DNA of 64,000 nucleotides from Neokomagataea anthophila (GCF_018122595.1 NZ_JAGRQH010000001.1:496001-560000), one strand, 5' to 3'; counted from the first letter of the stretch, positions 1 through 9,732 are shown. Numbers and translations: made by a program. The notes: generated by a model not told the origin, from the letters alone.

Positions 1-120
1 AGAACTATAAGAGTGGCTTACCCCGCCCGTACGCGTTGCCTGCGCTAATTGAGGAGCCTGCTCCCCAAGCAATGCCGCAAGACCGCGCCCTAAGCGCGGC
101 ATGGTGTCTTTTTTTGCCAT
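1..120 (-). CDS. parB: ParB chromosome-partition protein, N-terminal fragment (runs off the left edge)
   Basis: Reading leftward from an ATG at 120, 40 uninterrupted codons reach the window edge. They contain the motif RLGRGLAALLGE, typical of the extreme N-terminus of chromosomal ParB; this segment recruits and stimulates ParA. The start lies four bases after the parA stop, the standard parA-parB operon order. The CTPase and helix-turn-helix domains are outside the window. ParB binds parS and spreads to build the partition complex; three parS cores lie nearby at 1474, 3763 and 17694. Identity rests on the short N-terminal motif plus context. Confidence 0.88.
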   Translation of the reverse strand, partial: MAKKDTMPRLGRGLAALLGEQAPQLAQATRTGGVSHSYSS

Positions 121-124
121 CGCG

Positions 125-937
125 TTATGCCTTTACTCGCGCTTCATGACGCTGAATCAGTTCCTGACCCAGCGCACGATACGCCGCAGCCCCCGTCGAA
201 CGGGCATCATAATTCAGAACCGTTGTCCCATGACTCTGTGCTTCTGAGATACGGATATTCCGTGGGATCAACGTCTCATAAACCTTATCCCCAAAGAAGC
301 CGCGCGCATCCTGCGCAACCAATTCAGAGAGATTGTTCCGACGGTCATACATGGTCAATACAATACCTTCTAATTGAAGATCCGCATTGAACGCACGGCG
401 CACACGATCCACCGTTTTTACCAATTGGCTGATCCCTTCCAGTGCGAAGAACTCACACTGCAACGGCACCAAAACACTGTCCGACGCAACCAACGCATTG
501 AGCGTAAGCAGCCCCAAACTTGGCGGGCAATCGATCAGAACAGTATCATACTGCCCGCCCAAGGCATGCAACGCATCCCGCAGACGATACTCCCGACGCT
601 CATCGCCAATGAGTTCGATCTCAGCACCCGCCAAATCACTATTGGCCGTGATGATCGACAGGTTCGGCAGAGCCGTTTCCTGCGGCAAGTCTTGAGGCTC
701 TGCTTCACACGTCAACGCAGCATAAGTGCCTGTTGAGCGTTGATCATACTCCACCCCAAGACCGGTGGAGGCATTGCCTTGTGGGTCAAGGTCAACCAAT
801 AAAACACGCTGCTTTTCGGCTAAAGCAGCAGCCAGATTGATGGCCGTCGTCGTTTTACCAACGCCACCCTTCTGATTGGTGATTGCAATGATACGGGGTG
901 TTGTTGATTGCTTATCGAGTGACACGCTGAAAATCAC
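125..937 (-). CDS. parA: ParA chromosome-partition ATPase
   Basis: A 270-residue ParA/Soj-type ATPase that forms DNA-bound dimers and moves ParB-parS complexes apart before division. A deviant Walker A motif (KGGVGKTT) lies at residues 23-30, the DLDPQGN motif at about 49-55 and the IDCPPSLG segment near 135. Length is normal for chromosomal ParA, with no N-terminal regulatory domain as in plasmid ParA. The start is GTG at 937 (another GTG at 925 is possible) and lies inside the end of rsmG, a 26-base overlap suggesting translational coupling. parB follows after four bases. Confidence 0.95.
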   Translation of the reverse strand: MIFSVSLDKQSTTPRIIAITNQKGGVGKTTTAINLAAALAEKQRVLLVDLDPQGNASTGLGVEYDQRSTGTYAALTCEAEPQDLPQETALPNLSIITANSDLAGAEIELIGDERREYRLRDALHALGGQYDTVLIDCPPSLGLLTLNALVASDSVLVPLQCEFFALEGISQLVKTVDRVRRAFNADLQLEGIVLTMYDRRNNLSELVAQDARGFFGDKVYETLIPRNIRISEAQSHGTTVLNYDARSTGAAAYRALGQELIQRHEARVKA

Positions 938-1496
938 AAACCTTGATGATGACGCCGCCTTCGGCAGTACGGCTATTAAAAATCTCAGTGGAGAGATGCC
1001 AGTCCCGCTGTGCTTCGGTCAGTTCCTCTGGCGCCTTCGCGCCCTTCAGAAAAAGGCAAAAACCTTCGGGCTTCAAGAGTGGACGCGCCCAGCCGAGCAA
1101 ACGCTCCATCGGTGCTAATGCTCGGGCCGTCACAACATCGGCCGGCTCCAAAGATACCGTCTCGATACGCTTCGCAACGACCTGCACCTTAACACCACAT
1201 TCCCGCGCAGCTTCACGCAAAAACGCACATTTACGCTGATCTGATTCAACCAATGTCACAGGAAGCCCGGTAGCAATCGCTAGGATAATCCCAGGGAACC
1301 CACCGCCCGAACCAAGATCGGTAATACGTGCATTTTCCGGCACAAGAGCCGCCAGCTGCAAACTATCTTCAATATGACGCGGCCATAAATGGACAAGGTC
1401 ACGCGGGCTCACAAGATTAATGCGTGCATTCCACTGCGTCAAAAGCGCAGCAAAATGCTCCAACTTCTCCTGTGTTTCACGTGAAACTTCAACCAT
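912..1496 (-). CDS. rsmG: 16S rRNA (guanine527-N7) methyltransferase RsmG
   Basis: RsmG (GidB) uses S-adenosylmethionine to methylate G527 of 16S rRNA; loss gives low-level streptomycin resistance in several bacteria. The 194-residue product has the family N-terminal helix (NARINLVSPRDL) and the SAM-binding loop DLGSGGGFPG near residue 65. I chose ATG at 1496, which shares its A with the mnmG stop codon, over a GTG one codon upstream. The first codons (VSRET) are encoded by a perfect parS core, so this stretch serves both as coding sequence and as a partition site. Confidence 0.95.
   Translation of the reverse strand: MVEVSRETQEKLEHFAALLTQWNARINLVSPRDLVHLWPRHIEDSLQLAALVPENARITDLGSGGGFPGIILAIATGLPVTLVESDQRKCAFLREAARECGVKVQVVAKRIETVSLEPADVVTARALAPMERLLGWARPLLKPEGFCLFLKGAKAPEELTEAQRDWHLSTEIFNSRTAEGGVIIKVCDFQRVTR
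1474..1487. promoter_or_regulatory. parS: parS site 1 (ParB-binding centromere core)
   Basis: Perfect palindrome GTTTCACGTGAAAC, the conserved core of bacterial parS, within the first codons of rsmG. Flanks are T and T, so 15 of 16 positions match the TGTTTCACGTGAAACA consensus. parB and parA lie about 1 kb downstream. Confidence 0.9.
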
Positions 1497-3352
1497 CACG
1501 CCGCCCCCTTCAGATGCGCCAACAAGGCAACCAGCGCCGCAGGCGTTACACCACGGACACGTTGAGCTGCTGCGAAGCTGGTCGGTTTAGCCGCCGCTAA
1601 ACGTTCCTGCATCTCATTGCTTAAGCCACCAACGCTGTAATAGTCCAAATCAACCGGCAACGTAATGGCTGTTTCAGCAGCTAATTGACGAATTTCACGC
1701 TCTTGCCGCTGCAAATACCCACCATAACGCGCTTCTGTTTCCAAATGGCGCTTCACACGGGGGGACAACTCCAAAAACCACGGTGCCAAACTCTGCAAAT
1801 CTGCTTTCGATCCCTGCGCTGCCAACACGTCATGCAACGAACGACGGCGACCATCCAAAGACACTTCAAGCCCTGCATCACGCAATTGCTGCGGCAAGAA
1901 GCTTGATTCCGTAGCCTTGGCTGATGCCGCACCAATATCAGCCAATAACGCCTCATGTGCCGCTTGGCGCTCAGTGCCAACACACCCCGCCGCAATCCCC
2001 TTCGGGGTCAGACGAATATCCGCATTATCTGCACGCAAACTTAAACGATACTCCGCCCGAGACGTGAACATCCGATACGGCTCACTAATGCCATGCAACG
2101 TCAGATCATCCACCATGACGCCCAAATAGGCTTCACTGCGGTCCAACACAAAAGCATCACTACCACCGGCCGCACGGGCTGCATTCAACCCCGCCAAAAG
2201 ACCTTGCGCGCCTGCTTCTTCATACCCCGTCGTGCCATTAATCTGTCCCGCCAGATACAAACCGGGCAAACGCCGCACTTCCAAGGTCGGCAAAAGCTCA
2301 CGGGGATCAACATAGTCATATTCAACAGCATAACCTGCCGTCACAATACGCGCATTTTCCAACCCCGGCATGGTCGCAATCATCTGCGCTTGCACATCCG
2401 CCGGTAGACTAGTGCTAATCCCGTTCGGATACACCAAATCTCCACCCGGATTCCCCGGCAGTGCTTCTGGCTCTAAGAAGACCTGATGGGCATTACGCTC
2501 AGCAAAACGCACAATCTTATCTTCGATCGATGGGCAATAGCGCGGCCCACGCCCCGCAATTGCTCCACCATACATTGCCGATAAATGCAGGTTATCGCGG
2601 ATAACCTGATGCGTCTTTTCCGTCGTCTGGCTAATACGGCACGACAGCTGAGGGTTCGTAATCCCCTGCGTCAGAACACTAAACGGCTCTGGAACGGCAT
2701 CACCCTTATCTTCATCCAACGCATCCCACGCGATACTATCGCGCGCAATCCGTGGCGGCGTTCCTGTTTTCAAACGCCCCATCATCAGGCCGAGCTTTTC
2801 TAAACGCTCACCCAAAATGGTTGCTGGTTCTTCACCAATACGCCCGGCCGCCTGCGCGCTATGACCAATATGAATCACGCCGCGCAAAAACGTACCGCTG
2901 GTCAACACAACGGACGGCGCACGGAACACACGTCCATCTTCACACACCACACCCGTCACACGACCATCATCAACCGTGACATCTGCCACAGCCCCTTCAA
3001 TGATCTGCAAACCAGATGTCTCAGCCAATAACTCCTGAATCGCCGTGCGATACAAAGAGCGGTCAGCCTGCGCACGCGGCCCCTGCACCGCAGGCCCCTT
3101 CGAGCGGTTCAACAGTTTAAAGTGAATACCGGCCCGATCTGCGGCCTTACCCATCAAGCCGTCCAGCGCATCAATCTCACGCACCAGATGGCCCTTCCCA
3201 ATCCCACCAATCGCAGGATTACAGGACATGGCACCAACCGTCTCTAAACGATGCGTCAACAACACCGTCCGCGCACCATAGCGCGCAGCAGACGCGGCAG
3301 CCTCACACCCAGCATGGCCACCACCGATTACGATGACATCAAAATCCGTCAA
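1496..3352 (-). CDS. mnmG: tRNA uridine-5-carboxymethylaminomethyl modification enzyme MnmG
   Basis: MnmG (GidA) is the FAD- and NADH-dependent partner of MnmE; the complex builds the cmnm5 group on U34 of tRNAs decoding split-box codons. The 618-residue protein has the FAD-binding glycine motif [12 protein letters not shown] at residues 8-19, the conserved [17 protein letters not shown] segment near 45-62 and the second conserved region around [13 protein letters not shown]. The start is an unusual TTG at 3352, three bases after the mnmE stop, preceded by a GGGAAG ribosome-binding site inside the mnmE end. The end overlaps rsmG by one base. Confidence 0.96.
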   Translation of the reverse strand: MTDFDVIVIGGGHAGCEAAASAARYGARTVLLTHRLETVGAMSCNPAIGGIGKGHLVREIDALDGLMGKAADRAGIHFKLLNRSKGPAVQGPRAQADRSLYRTAIQELLAETSGLQIIEGAVADVTVDDGRVTGVVCEDGRVFRAPSVVLTSGTFLRGVIHIGHSAQAAGRIGEEPATILGERLEKLGLMMGRLKTGTPPRIARDSIAWDALDEDKGDAVPEPFSVLTQGITNPQLSCRISQTTEKTHQVIRDNLHLSAMYGGAIAGRGPRYCPSIEDKIVRFAERNAHQVFLEPEALPGNPGGDLVYPNGISTSLPADVQAQMIATMPGLENARIVTAGYAVEYDYVDPRELLPTLEVRRLPGLYLAGQINGTTGYEEAGAQGLLAGLNAARAAGGSDAFVLDRSEAYLGVMVDDLTLHGISEPYRMFTSRAEYRLSLRADNADIRLTPKGIAAGCVGTERQAAHEALLADIGAASAKATESSFLPQQLRDAGLEVSLDGRRRSLHDVLAAQGSKADLQSLAPWFLELSPRVKRHLETEARYGGYLQRQEREIRQLAAETAITLPVDLDYYSVGGLSNEMQERLAAAKPTSFAAAQRVRGVTPAALVALLAHLKGAA

Positions 3353-3355
3353 ACG

Positions 3356-4651
3356 TCACTTCCCGATACAAAACTGCCCGAAAATTGCATCGAGCAGTGA
3401 TTCGACATCCACATGGCCCGTCAAACGCCCCAAAGAACGTAATGCCAGACGTAATTCTTCACCACGCAACTCCGGCCAGTCTGCATCTAATGCACGAGCC
3501 AAGTACTGCGCAGCCTCTTGTATTCCAGCCCGGTGCCGTGCGCGCGTTAGAGGTGGTGCCGCAGCGCCTGCCGTCAAGGCCGCCACACGCTCACTCAAAA
3601 CAATACGCAACGTTGAAAGCCCCGCCGCCGTCTTTGTGCTGATCCCTAGCATGCCATCAGGAGCTGGTGCGATGTCGATTTTCGTTCGCACAGCAATTTC
3701 ATCTGCACTCAATGCCTCAACGTCATCTTCCGGGCCACTCAAGTGCAAAACGATATCGGCCTGTTTCACGTGAAACAATGCACGCCGTATCCCCTCGGCC
3801 TCAATTTCATCATCCGTTTCACGCAAGCCCGCCGTATCGACCAAACGTAGCTTCACACCATCCAGAACCCAATCCAACGCAATGGCATCCCGCGTCGTCC
3901 CAGCCCGGTGCGTCACAATCGCGGCATCCATCCCAGACAACGCATTGAGCAAACTAGACTTACCAACATTCGGCGCCCCTGCGATCACCACAGTGATCCC
4001 GGCGCGCATCAACTCCCCACGATTATCCTGCAAATGCGCACTCATCTCCGTATGAAGCGCATTAATCGTGTTGAGCAGCCCCTCTTCTACGCTTTCTGGC
4101 AAGTCTTCGTCCGGGAAATCAATCAATGCTTCTTGGTGAGCCACCACAATACGCAACCGCTCAGCCCAGCCATCATATAACTGACTCAACGCTCCATCCG
4201 CTTGCCGCAAAGCCTGACGACGCTGACTCTCCGTCTCCGCCTCGACAAGGTCCGAAATCGCCTCTGCCTGCAAGAGATCCATACGGCCATTTTGCACTGC
4301 ACGCCGTGTAAACTCGCCCGGTTCCGCAGGACGAGCGCCCAATGCTGTCAACGCATCCGCAACACGCGCCACAATAGCTGGCCCCGCATGCAAATGCAGT
4401 TCAAACCCATCCTCTCCCGTGTAGGACCCTGGCCCCGGGAAACGCAGAACCACCGCCTCATCCAACACATCGCCTTCATGCTTCAACCGGCGCAAACTCG
4501 CCCGCCGTGCTTCTGGCAAGCCCCCCGCCAAAGTAGACAAAACGCGGTCACTCCCCGAGCCACTGGCGCGCATCACCGCAATCGCCCCACGCCCTGCGCC
4601 GGTCGCAAGTGCAAAAATCACATCGGAATCGTTGAAATCTGGATTAGCCAT
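3356..4651 (-). CDS. mnmE: tRNA modification GTPase MnmE
   Basis: MnmE (TrmE) binds formyl-tetrahydrofolate and GTP and works with MnmG on wobble uridine. Order: N-terminal folate-binding domain ([15 protein letters not shown] and PGEFTRRAV signatures), helical domain, then an inserted Ras-like G domain with P-loop GAPNVGKSS (about residues 224-232), GTTRD switch and DTAG motif. It ends in FCIGK, the required C-terminal cysteine motif, so the gene is complete. It heads the minus-strand run to parB. A perfect 16-bp parS lies in the G-domain codons at 3762-3777. Length (431) is slightly short of the usual 440-455. Confidence 0.96.
   Translation of the reverse strand: MANPDFNDSDVIFALATGAGRGAIAVMRASGSGSDRVLSTLAGGLPEARRASLRRLKHEGDVLDEAVVLRFPGPGSYTGEDGFELHLHAGPAIVARVADALTALGARPAEPGEFTRRAVQNGRMDLLQAEAISDLVEAETESQRRQALRQADGALSQLYDGWAERLRIVVAHQEALIDFPDEDLPESVEEGLLNTINALHTEMSAHLQDNRGELMRAGITVVIAGAPNVGKSSLLNALSGMDAAIVTHRAGTTRDAIALDWVLDGVKLRLVDTAGLRETDDEIEAEGIRRALFHVKQADIVLHLSGPEDDVEALSADEIAVRTKIDIAPAPDGMLGISTKTAAGLSTLRIVLSERVAALTAGAAAPPLTRARHRAGIQEAAQYLARALDADWPELRGEELRLALRSLGRLTGHVDVESLLDAIFGQFCIGK
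3762..3777. promoter_or_regulatory. parS: parS site 2 (perfect 16-bp ParB-binding site)
   Basis: TGTTTCACGTGAAACA, a full 16-base match to the parS consensus, embedded in mnmE where it encodes FHVK in the G domain. Probably the strongest ParB nucleation site in the window. Confidence 0.92.
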
Positions 4652-5220
4652 ACGCGTTCTCTAATGCACCTCCGCCCAAGGGAAAACCAAAACCCTCACC
4701 TCGGCACAGATATTTTATATCCCTGCTTACCCCATGCCCGCCAAAGCATCATCAGCCAACGGATGATTGGTCATGCGTGACTAAGACGAAACGTATAATT
4801 TGAGACTTTCTTTTTTTAGACAAAAACGCCGCAAAACCTGCATCTATTAATAGGCTCAGGTCCGTAACCCAACATGATTTTAAAGATTTTATTCCGTCAA
4901 AAAGACACCCAGAGACTGAACTCATAATAATAGAGTGTGATTGATGGGATGGCACTTTCCACACCACCTCCTACACATACAGAGCCTTTATATATCGGCT
5001 CTTCCGTAAAACGACTGTGCTTTATAGGTCATGGTTCCTTAGCCCAACGCTCTCTACGTTAAGATGCATCCACCGGGACGTCATGATTCATAAAAAATTA
5101 TACATCACTCCGCTTCCCCTATGCCCAAATACCCCCTTACTCACGCAAGAGAGATGACCAACAGCCCATCACCCTTTATAATCCTCACGACCAACTCCAC
5201 AGAGACAAGTACCCTCCCCC
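4652..5220. other. Gene-poor interval between mnmE and ogt
   Basis: 569 bases with no convincing gene. A 71-codon minus frame (4752-4967) lacks a recognisable ribosome-binding site or family. A six-base-pair hairpin AGAGCC/GGCTCT lies at 4981-5002. The right end must hold the ogt promoter and the left end the mnmE promoter. I recognise nothing else. Confidence 0.6.
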
Positions 5221-5670
5221 ATGCCCCAACTTTCATGCCACTCCCCCCTTGGCGCACTCACCATCAGCGAAGACGACCATAAAATCGTTGCGCTCGACTG
5301 GGGCTGGGGCCGTGACCAAGAGGAAACTCCGCTCCTCACCACGGTTCGGGACCGCTTAGAACGCTATTTTGACCGGGAAGCCGTTGATTTCAGTGACCTC
5401 CCCTTCAATCCATACGGAACAGACTACCAAAAGAAAATCTGGGCAGGGCTACTCAATATCCCCTACGGCACCACACGCTACTACTCTGACTTTGCCTCCA
5501 AATATGGCGGATCAGCGCGCTCAATCGGTGGCGCTGCAGGGGCAAACCCTATCCCTATTCTCATTCCATGCCATCGGATTATCGGTCGCTCAGGCCTTGG
5601 TGGTTATTCCGGCATGAATGGCATTGACGATAAAAAAATTCTCCTCAACCTTGAGCAGCCCGACGATTAA
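5221..5670 (+). CDS. ogt: Methylated-DNA--protein-cysteine methyltransferase
   Basis: Suicide repair protein that transfers an alkyl group from O6-alkylguanine (or O4-alkylthymine) to its own cysteine. The 149-residue protein has the family active-site motif PCHRIIG with Cys117, the helix-turn-helix region YGTTRYYSDFASKYGGSARSIGGA that inserts the arginine finger, and the trailing GLGGYSGMNGIDDKK segment. It lacks an Ada regulatory domain, hence an Ogt-type enzyme. It stands alone on the plus strand, between a gene-poor interval and a TetR regulator, and is followed by a strong hairpin at 5724. Confidence 0.93.
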   Translation: MPQLSCHSPLGALTISEDDHKIVALDWGWGRDQEETPLLTTVRDRLERYFDREAVDFSDLPFNPYGTDYQKKIWAGLLNIPYGTTRYYSDFASKYGGSARSIGGAAGANPIPILIPCHRIIGRSGLGGYSGMNGIDDKKILLNLEQPDD

Positions 5671-6135
5671 AGAATGGCTGAAGACTATCGAGAACACCCC
5701 CCAACCATCGCCATTATATCCTGCCCTCAGTAACATACTGAGGGATAAAAACGACAAAGCACGCACAACATTATTCGGCACCAAGCGCTGCGGGCGTGTT
5801 ACCAGTTGATGCCCCCTTCTTCTGCAAGGTCAGACACTCACACTCCTTAACACTGCAATTGTCAGCAGCGCCTACATATTATACGCCTCAAGCACTCAGA
5901 GCAGAGAAAAGACTACTTTTCGACCTGACGGGATATAATAGCCGTAAAACCACCAAAATCAGGATAAATTTACGTGCTTTGAAACACCAAAAAACGTCGA
6001 TAAGCACAAAATACACGACGCATAATGCCACGATATAGCTGATGACGATCATACATCCCACATCATCAGCCATACACAAAACTCACCCAAGAACAGCATA
6101 CGAAAATAGCCACGCCATATTTAAAATACCAAATC
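5671..6135. other. Gene-poor AT-rich interval between ogt and the TetR gene
   Basis: Apart from the hairpin at 5724-5744 I see no supported gene. A minus frame at 5888-6052 would encode a short hydrophobic peptide with two possible membrane segments (see findings), but composition alone could give this. Confidence 0.5.
5724..5744 (+). terminator. Hairpin after ogt, possible terminator
   Basis: CCCTCAGTA and its exact complement TACTGAGGG are separated by three bases, a nine-base-pair stem 54 bases after the ogt stop. There is no clear T-run, so Rho-independent termination is uncertain. Confidence 0.4.
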
Positions 6136-6190
6136 TTTACAGTGAAAAGATTCATGCATCCCTTGCATATGTCAATTTTTACACCGTAAA
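6136..6190 (+). promoter_or_regulatory. Probable autoregulatory operator of the TetR gene
   Basis: TTTACACCGTAAA at 6178-6190 is a perfect palindrome (five-base arms, three-base centre) ending ten bases before the regulator's ATG. A related element TTTACAGTGAAAA begins at 6136, and an ATGCA/TGCAT pair lies between them. Palindromes at this position are typical TetR-family self-operators; the assignment is by position only. Confidence 0.5.
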
Positions 6191-6199
6191 GATGCCTCC

Positions 6200-6772
6200 A
6201 TGACCGAGACCAAATTACGCTATCATCACGGGGACCTCCCCAGCACGCTGCTCCATTCTGCCCGCGTACTCCTTGAACAAGACGGCATTGCCGCCCTCAA
6301 ATTACGCGCCATCACACGCCATGCTGGCGTTTCAGCCACAGCAGCCACGCCGCATTTCGGAAATCTTTCTGGCGTTCTAAGTGCTCTTGCCGCCATTGGC
6401 TTCAATGAACTCGCAGCAGCTATGTCCAACACAACACACAAAACAATGCGTGATATTGGCCTCGCTTACATACGCTTCTCTATTGCCAATCCCGGCTTAT
6501 TTACACTGATGTTTCGTAACGATTCGATTGATCATACCACACCAGACCTCAAAAATGCTTCTGAAAAAGCACTCTCCTGCCTCGCGGCTCTACCATCTGA
6601 ACACGCCCCCTCATCCCCACTCGACAAAGCCGCACACATGGCTTCAGCATGGGCAAAAGTACATGGCCTCGCTATCCTCGCCATTGATGGGCAATTACAG
6701 ACCCTAACTCCCCAACCACTAACTCCAATTTCATTAGAAAAACTTTTAGCAAATACACTATCCGTTAAATAA
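6200..6772 (+). CDS. TetR/AcrR-family transcriptional regulator (WHG-type C-terminal domain)
   Basis: A 190-residue repressor-type regulator. The N-terminal helix-turn-helix covers about residues 10-60 (YHHGDLPSTLLHSARVLLEQ, then KLRAITRHAGVSATAATPHFGN). The C-terminal part has YIRFSIANPGLFTLMF, characteristic of the WHG subgroup of TetR ligand-binding domains. Its ligand cannot be read from sequence. The gene follows a palindromic element and sits 111 bases upstream of sldBA in the same direction, so it may control itself, sldBA or both. The start is the ATG at 6200; no strong ribosome-binding site is visible. Confidence 0.87.
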   Translation: MTETKLRYHHGDLPSTLLHSARVLLEQDGIAALKLRAITRHAGVSATAATPHFGNLSGVLSALAAIGFNELAAAMSNTTHKTMRDIGLAYIRFSIANPGLFTLMFRNDSIDHTTPDLKNASEKALSCLAALPSEHAPSSPLDKAAHMASAWAKVHGLAILAIDGQLQTLTPQPLTPISLEKLLANTLSVK

Positions 6773-6883
6773 CCATGACAACATTACAACAAAACCGTCA
6801 AAAGAACGTTACACTATAAAATATCATTAGAAATAAACCTCCAAATACCGCATCCTCACGGAATCACATTGCAGGAGGTCCTC

Positions 6884-7285
6884 ATGTCCAACATGCGCTG
6901 GCCCAGCCACCCCGGTGACTGGTGCGCCGTTGTCTTAGGCGGGGTTATCACACTTCTCGGCCTTCCTATGGTGATTTTGGGGGCAGACCTCATCTCACTA
7001 GGCGGGTCATGGTATTATGCCCTATGCGGCCTTGTTGTTGTTATTGCTGGCATTTTAATCCTACTGGGCCGAACATTAGGGGCCACAGCCTACCTACTTG
7101 CATGGCTCGGCACAGCTATTTGGTCTTTCTGGGAAGTCGGCTTTGATGGGTGGGGCCTGCTCCCGCGCCTTTTTGGCCCTTCAATCCTCGCCATTTTGGT
7201 GCTGTTCATCATCCCAACACTCAAAAAACGGGACCTGACACGCACTGCATCAAACACCACCTCGCAGTCAGGAGCAGCATTCTGA
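6884..7285 (+). CDS. sldB: Membrane-bound polyol (glycerol/sorbitol/arabitol) dehydrogenase, small membrane subunit SldB
   Basis: A 133-residue hydrophobic protein with about four to five membrane-spanning segments (VVLGGVITLLGLPMVILGA, YYALCGLVVVIAGILILLG, ATAYLLAWLGTAIWSFWEVG and LAILVLFIIPTL). It matches the N-terminal membrane domain of PQQ glucose dehydrogenase and the separate SldB subunit of acetic acid bacteria, which anchors SldA and is thought to pass electrons to ubiquinone. The ATG at 6884 is five bases after a perfect AGGAGG. Its stop TGA shares a base with the sldA start, showing translational coupling. Confidence 0.88.
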   Translation: MSNMRWPSHPGDWCAVVLGGVITLLGLPMVILGADLISLGGSWYYALCGLVVVIAGILILLGRTLGATAYLLAWLGTAIWSFWEVGFDGWGLLPRLFGPSILAILVLFIIPTLKKRDLTRTASNTTSQSGAAF

Positions 7286-9471
7286 TGCGCACATCTCTTT
7301 TCTTGGCCAGCGCCCTCTCTCTCGCCGCCTGCACGGCTTTGACCCCTCTGGCCTATGCACAGGTCGCCTCAGAGCACACATCCTCCATCCCCGGAGATAC
7401 CCCTCAAGAGAGCGGGCCATCCCTGAACCCCACCTTTAACGCCCCTTCCCCCTACGCGCCTCAAGCGCCCGGCGTAAACGCAGCCAACCTACCAGATGAT
7501 CCCTCCATGGACCCGGCGACCGTTCCCGCCATGGTCCCCCAACAGAGCGCCGCCCCTGCTCCAGAAGATTGGTCAGCCTATGGGCGAGATGATGATGCCT
7601 CACGCTATTCACCATTAGCGCAAATTACCCCGGCCAATGTCGGGCAATTACAACGCGCCTTCATCTACCATACCGGCAGCAAGCCAGCCCCCGGCCAAGC
7701 CAATAAATGGGCCGCAGAAACCACCCCCATCAAAGTGGGGGACGGGCTCTATATGTGCTCTGCCATGAACGACATGATGAAGCTCGATCCCGCAACTGGG
7801 CGTGAAATCTGGCGCTTCAATGTGGGCGAAAAGTTCCAGTCCATCCCGTACACTGCGGCCTGTAAAAGCGTGGTGTACTACACATCCTCCACTATCCCCG
7901 AAGGCCAACCCTGCCATAATCGCATTGTCGAAGCCACACTGGATGAACGCCTGATCTCCGTGGATGCCGATACTGGCCAAGCGTGCAAAGCCTTCGGCTT
8001 CAACGGGCAAATCAACCTCATGCAGGGCATGGGTGAATCTGTCCCGGGCTTTGTGTCCGAAACAGCTCCACCCCCTATCGTGAATGGCGTGATCGTCACC
8101 AACCAAGAAGTGCTCGACGGGCAAAGACGATGGGCTCCTTCCGGCGTCATTCGTGGTTATGATGCGGAGAGCGGGAAGTTCCTCTGGGCGTGGGACGTCA
8201 ACCGTCCCAATGACCACAGCCAACCCGCCCCCGGCCAGCATTACAGCCGCGGCACCCCCAATTCATGGGCCGCCATGACAGGCGATAATGCTCTCGGCCT
8301 CGTTTATGTCCCAACCGGTAACTCCGCAGCCGATTACTACTCTGCCCTGCGTACACCGGAGGAAAACGCGGTTTCTTCCTCCATCGTCGCCATTGATGTC
8401 AAAACCGGCTCACCGCGCTGGGTCTTCCAAACGGTCCATAAAGACGTATGGGATTATGATATCGGCTCCCAAGTCACCAAATTTGACTTCCCAAGCGAGC
8501 ACGGCCCTGTTCCAGCACTGATTGTCCCGACCAAACGCGGCCAAACCTTCGTGCTCGACCGCGCAACAGGCAAGCCCCTCCTGCCGGTAGAAGAACGTCC
8601 TGCCCCTGCCGGGAACATCCCCAATGACCCACGCGCACCAACGCAACCCTGGTCAACCGGCATGCCACGGCTGGGCTTCCCAGACCTTAAAGAGAGCGAC
8701 ATGTGGGGCATGTCCCCCATTGATCAACTCTTCTGCCGCATCAAATTCCGTCGCGCACGGTATCAGGGTGAATTCACGGCACCGGGCGTCGATAAACCAT
8801 CCATCGAATATCCCGGCTATAATGGCGGTTCTGACTGGGGCAGCATGGCCTATGATGCCAAAACCGGCATCCTGATTGCCAACTGGAACAACACCCCCAT
8901 GTATGACCAGTTAGTGACCCGCCGCCATGCGGATAAATTAGGGATGCGCCCCATTGATTCCCCCTATTTCAACGCCAAATCTGGCGGTGCAGAGGGCAAT
9001 GGCGCACAGGCTGATACACCTTATGGCATTGTCGTTACGCCATTCTGGGATCAATTCACCGGCATGATGTGCAACAAACCACCCTATGGCGCCATTACCG
9101 CCATCGACATGCACACCCGCAAAGTCTTGTGGCAAACACCACTCGGCACCGCACGCGCCAACGGCCCCTTTGGCCTCCCCACCTACCTACCCCTCAAGAT
9201 TGGCACCCCTAATAACGGCGGCCCAATCATCACAGCAGGTGGCCTCGTCTTCGTCGCTGCGGCAACGGATAACCAAATCCGCGCCATTGATATGAAAACA
9301 GGCAAAACCGTCTGGAGCGATGTCCTCCCCGGTGGCGGACAAGCCACCCCGATGACGTATGAATATAAAGGGCGGCAATACCTCGCCATCATGGCAGGCG
9401 GCCATCACTTCATGATGACCCCCGTAACAGATGACCTCGTCGTCTACGCCCTGCCGCAAACAACCCACTAA
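7285..9471 (+). CDS. sldA: PQQ-dependent membrane-bound polyol dehydrogenase large subunit SldA
   Basis: A 728-residue quinoprotein with an eight-bladed propeller, oxidising polyols such as glycerol, sorbitol or arabitol at the periplasmic face. It has an N-terminal signal peptide (likely cut after AYA near residue 24), a proline-rich linker to about residue 95, then DWSAYGRDDDASRYSPLAQI, the usual start of the propeller, with repeated tryptophan-docking stretches (GREIWRFNVG, GSPRWVFQTVHKDVWDYD, GKTVWSD). It needs PQQ and calcium; no PQQ synthesis genes are in the window. The start is the ATG overlapping the sldB stop; an upstream in-frame extension lies inside sldB. The exact substrate cannot be told from sequence. 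Confidence 0.92.
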   Translation: MRTSLFLASALSLAACTALTPLAYAQVASEHTSSIPGDTPQESGPSLNPTFNAPSPYAPQAPGVNAANLPDDPSMDPATVPAMVPQQSAAPAPEDWSAYGRDDDASRYSPLAQITPANVGQLQRAFIYHTGSKPAPGQANKWAAETTPIKVGDGLYMCSAMNDMMKLDPATGREIWRFNVGEKFQSIPYTAACKSVVYYTSSTIPEGQPCHNRIVEATLDERLISVDADTGQACKAFGFNGQINLMQGMGESVPGFVSETAPPPIVNGVIVTNQEVLDGQRRWAPSGVIRGYDAESGKFLWAWDVNRPNDHSQPAPGQHYSRGTPNSWAAMTGDNALGLVYVPTGNSAADYYSALRTPEENAVSSSIVAIDVKTGSPRWVFQTVHKDVWDYDIGSQVTKFDFPSEHGPVPALIVPTKRGQTFVLDRATGKPLLPVEERPAPAGNIPNDPRAPTQPWSTGMPRLGFPDLKESDMWGMSPIDQLFCRIKFRRARYQGEFTAPGVDKPSIEYPGYNGGSDWGSMAYDAKTGILIANWNNTPMYDQLVTRRHADKLGMRPIDSPYFNAKSGGAEGNGAQADTPYGIVVTPFWDQFTGMMCNKPPYGAITAIDMHTRKVLWQTPLGTARANGPFGLPTYLPLKIGTPNNGGPIITAGGLVFVAAATDNQIRAIDMKTGKTVWSDVLPGGGQATPMTYEYKGRQYLAIMAGGHHFMMTPVTDDLVVYALPQTTH

Positions 9472-9480
9472 ACGTCAAAC

Positions 9481-9514
9481 GCCCTGCTCTCTCTCCATTC
9501 AGAGACAGCAGGGC
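9481..9514 (+). terminator. Hairpin terminator candidate after sldA
   Basis: GCCCTGCT and AGCAGGGC form a perfect eight-base-pair stem ten bases after the sldA stop. There is no T-run, so it may be a transcript-stabilising or Rho-assisted end. Confidence 0.5.
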
Positions 9515-9732
9515 ACCCCATATAGGGGCCAAACAATCCATTTATTCGCGCCGCATTGCGCGATGATTAACGGCTCTTCTCCAAAAGATCCGTTCGCCTC
9601 AAAAGGCACGCTCAATCAAATAAAAACTTTGAGTATAGGCACGTTGCGCTTGCCTCAACACGAAAGCACATATGCTTATAAAAACAGAGGGAGAATACAC
9701 GTTTAGAATGTCCGAATGACACTCACCGACAT

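Noticed and set aside
4752-4967. 71-codon minus frame between mnmE and ogt
   Set aside because: No ribosome-binding site, no family features and low-complexity sequence; likely chance.
7648-8241. 197-codon frame opposite sldA
   Set aside because: Antisense shadow of the quinoprotein gene.
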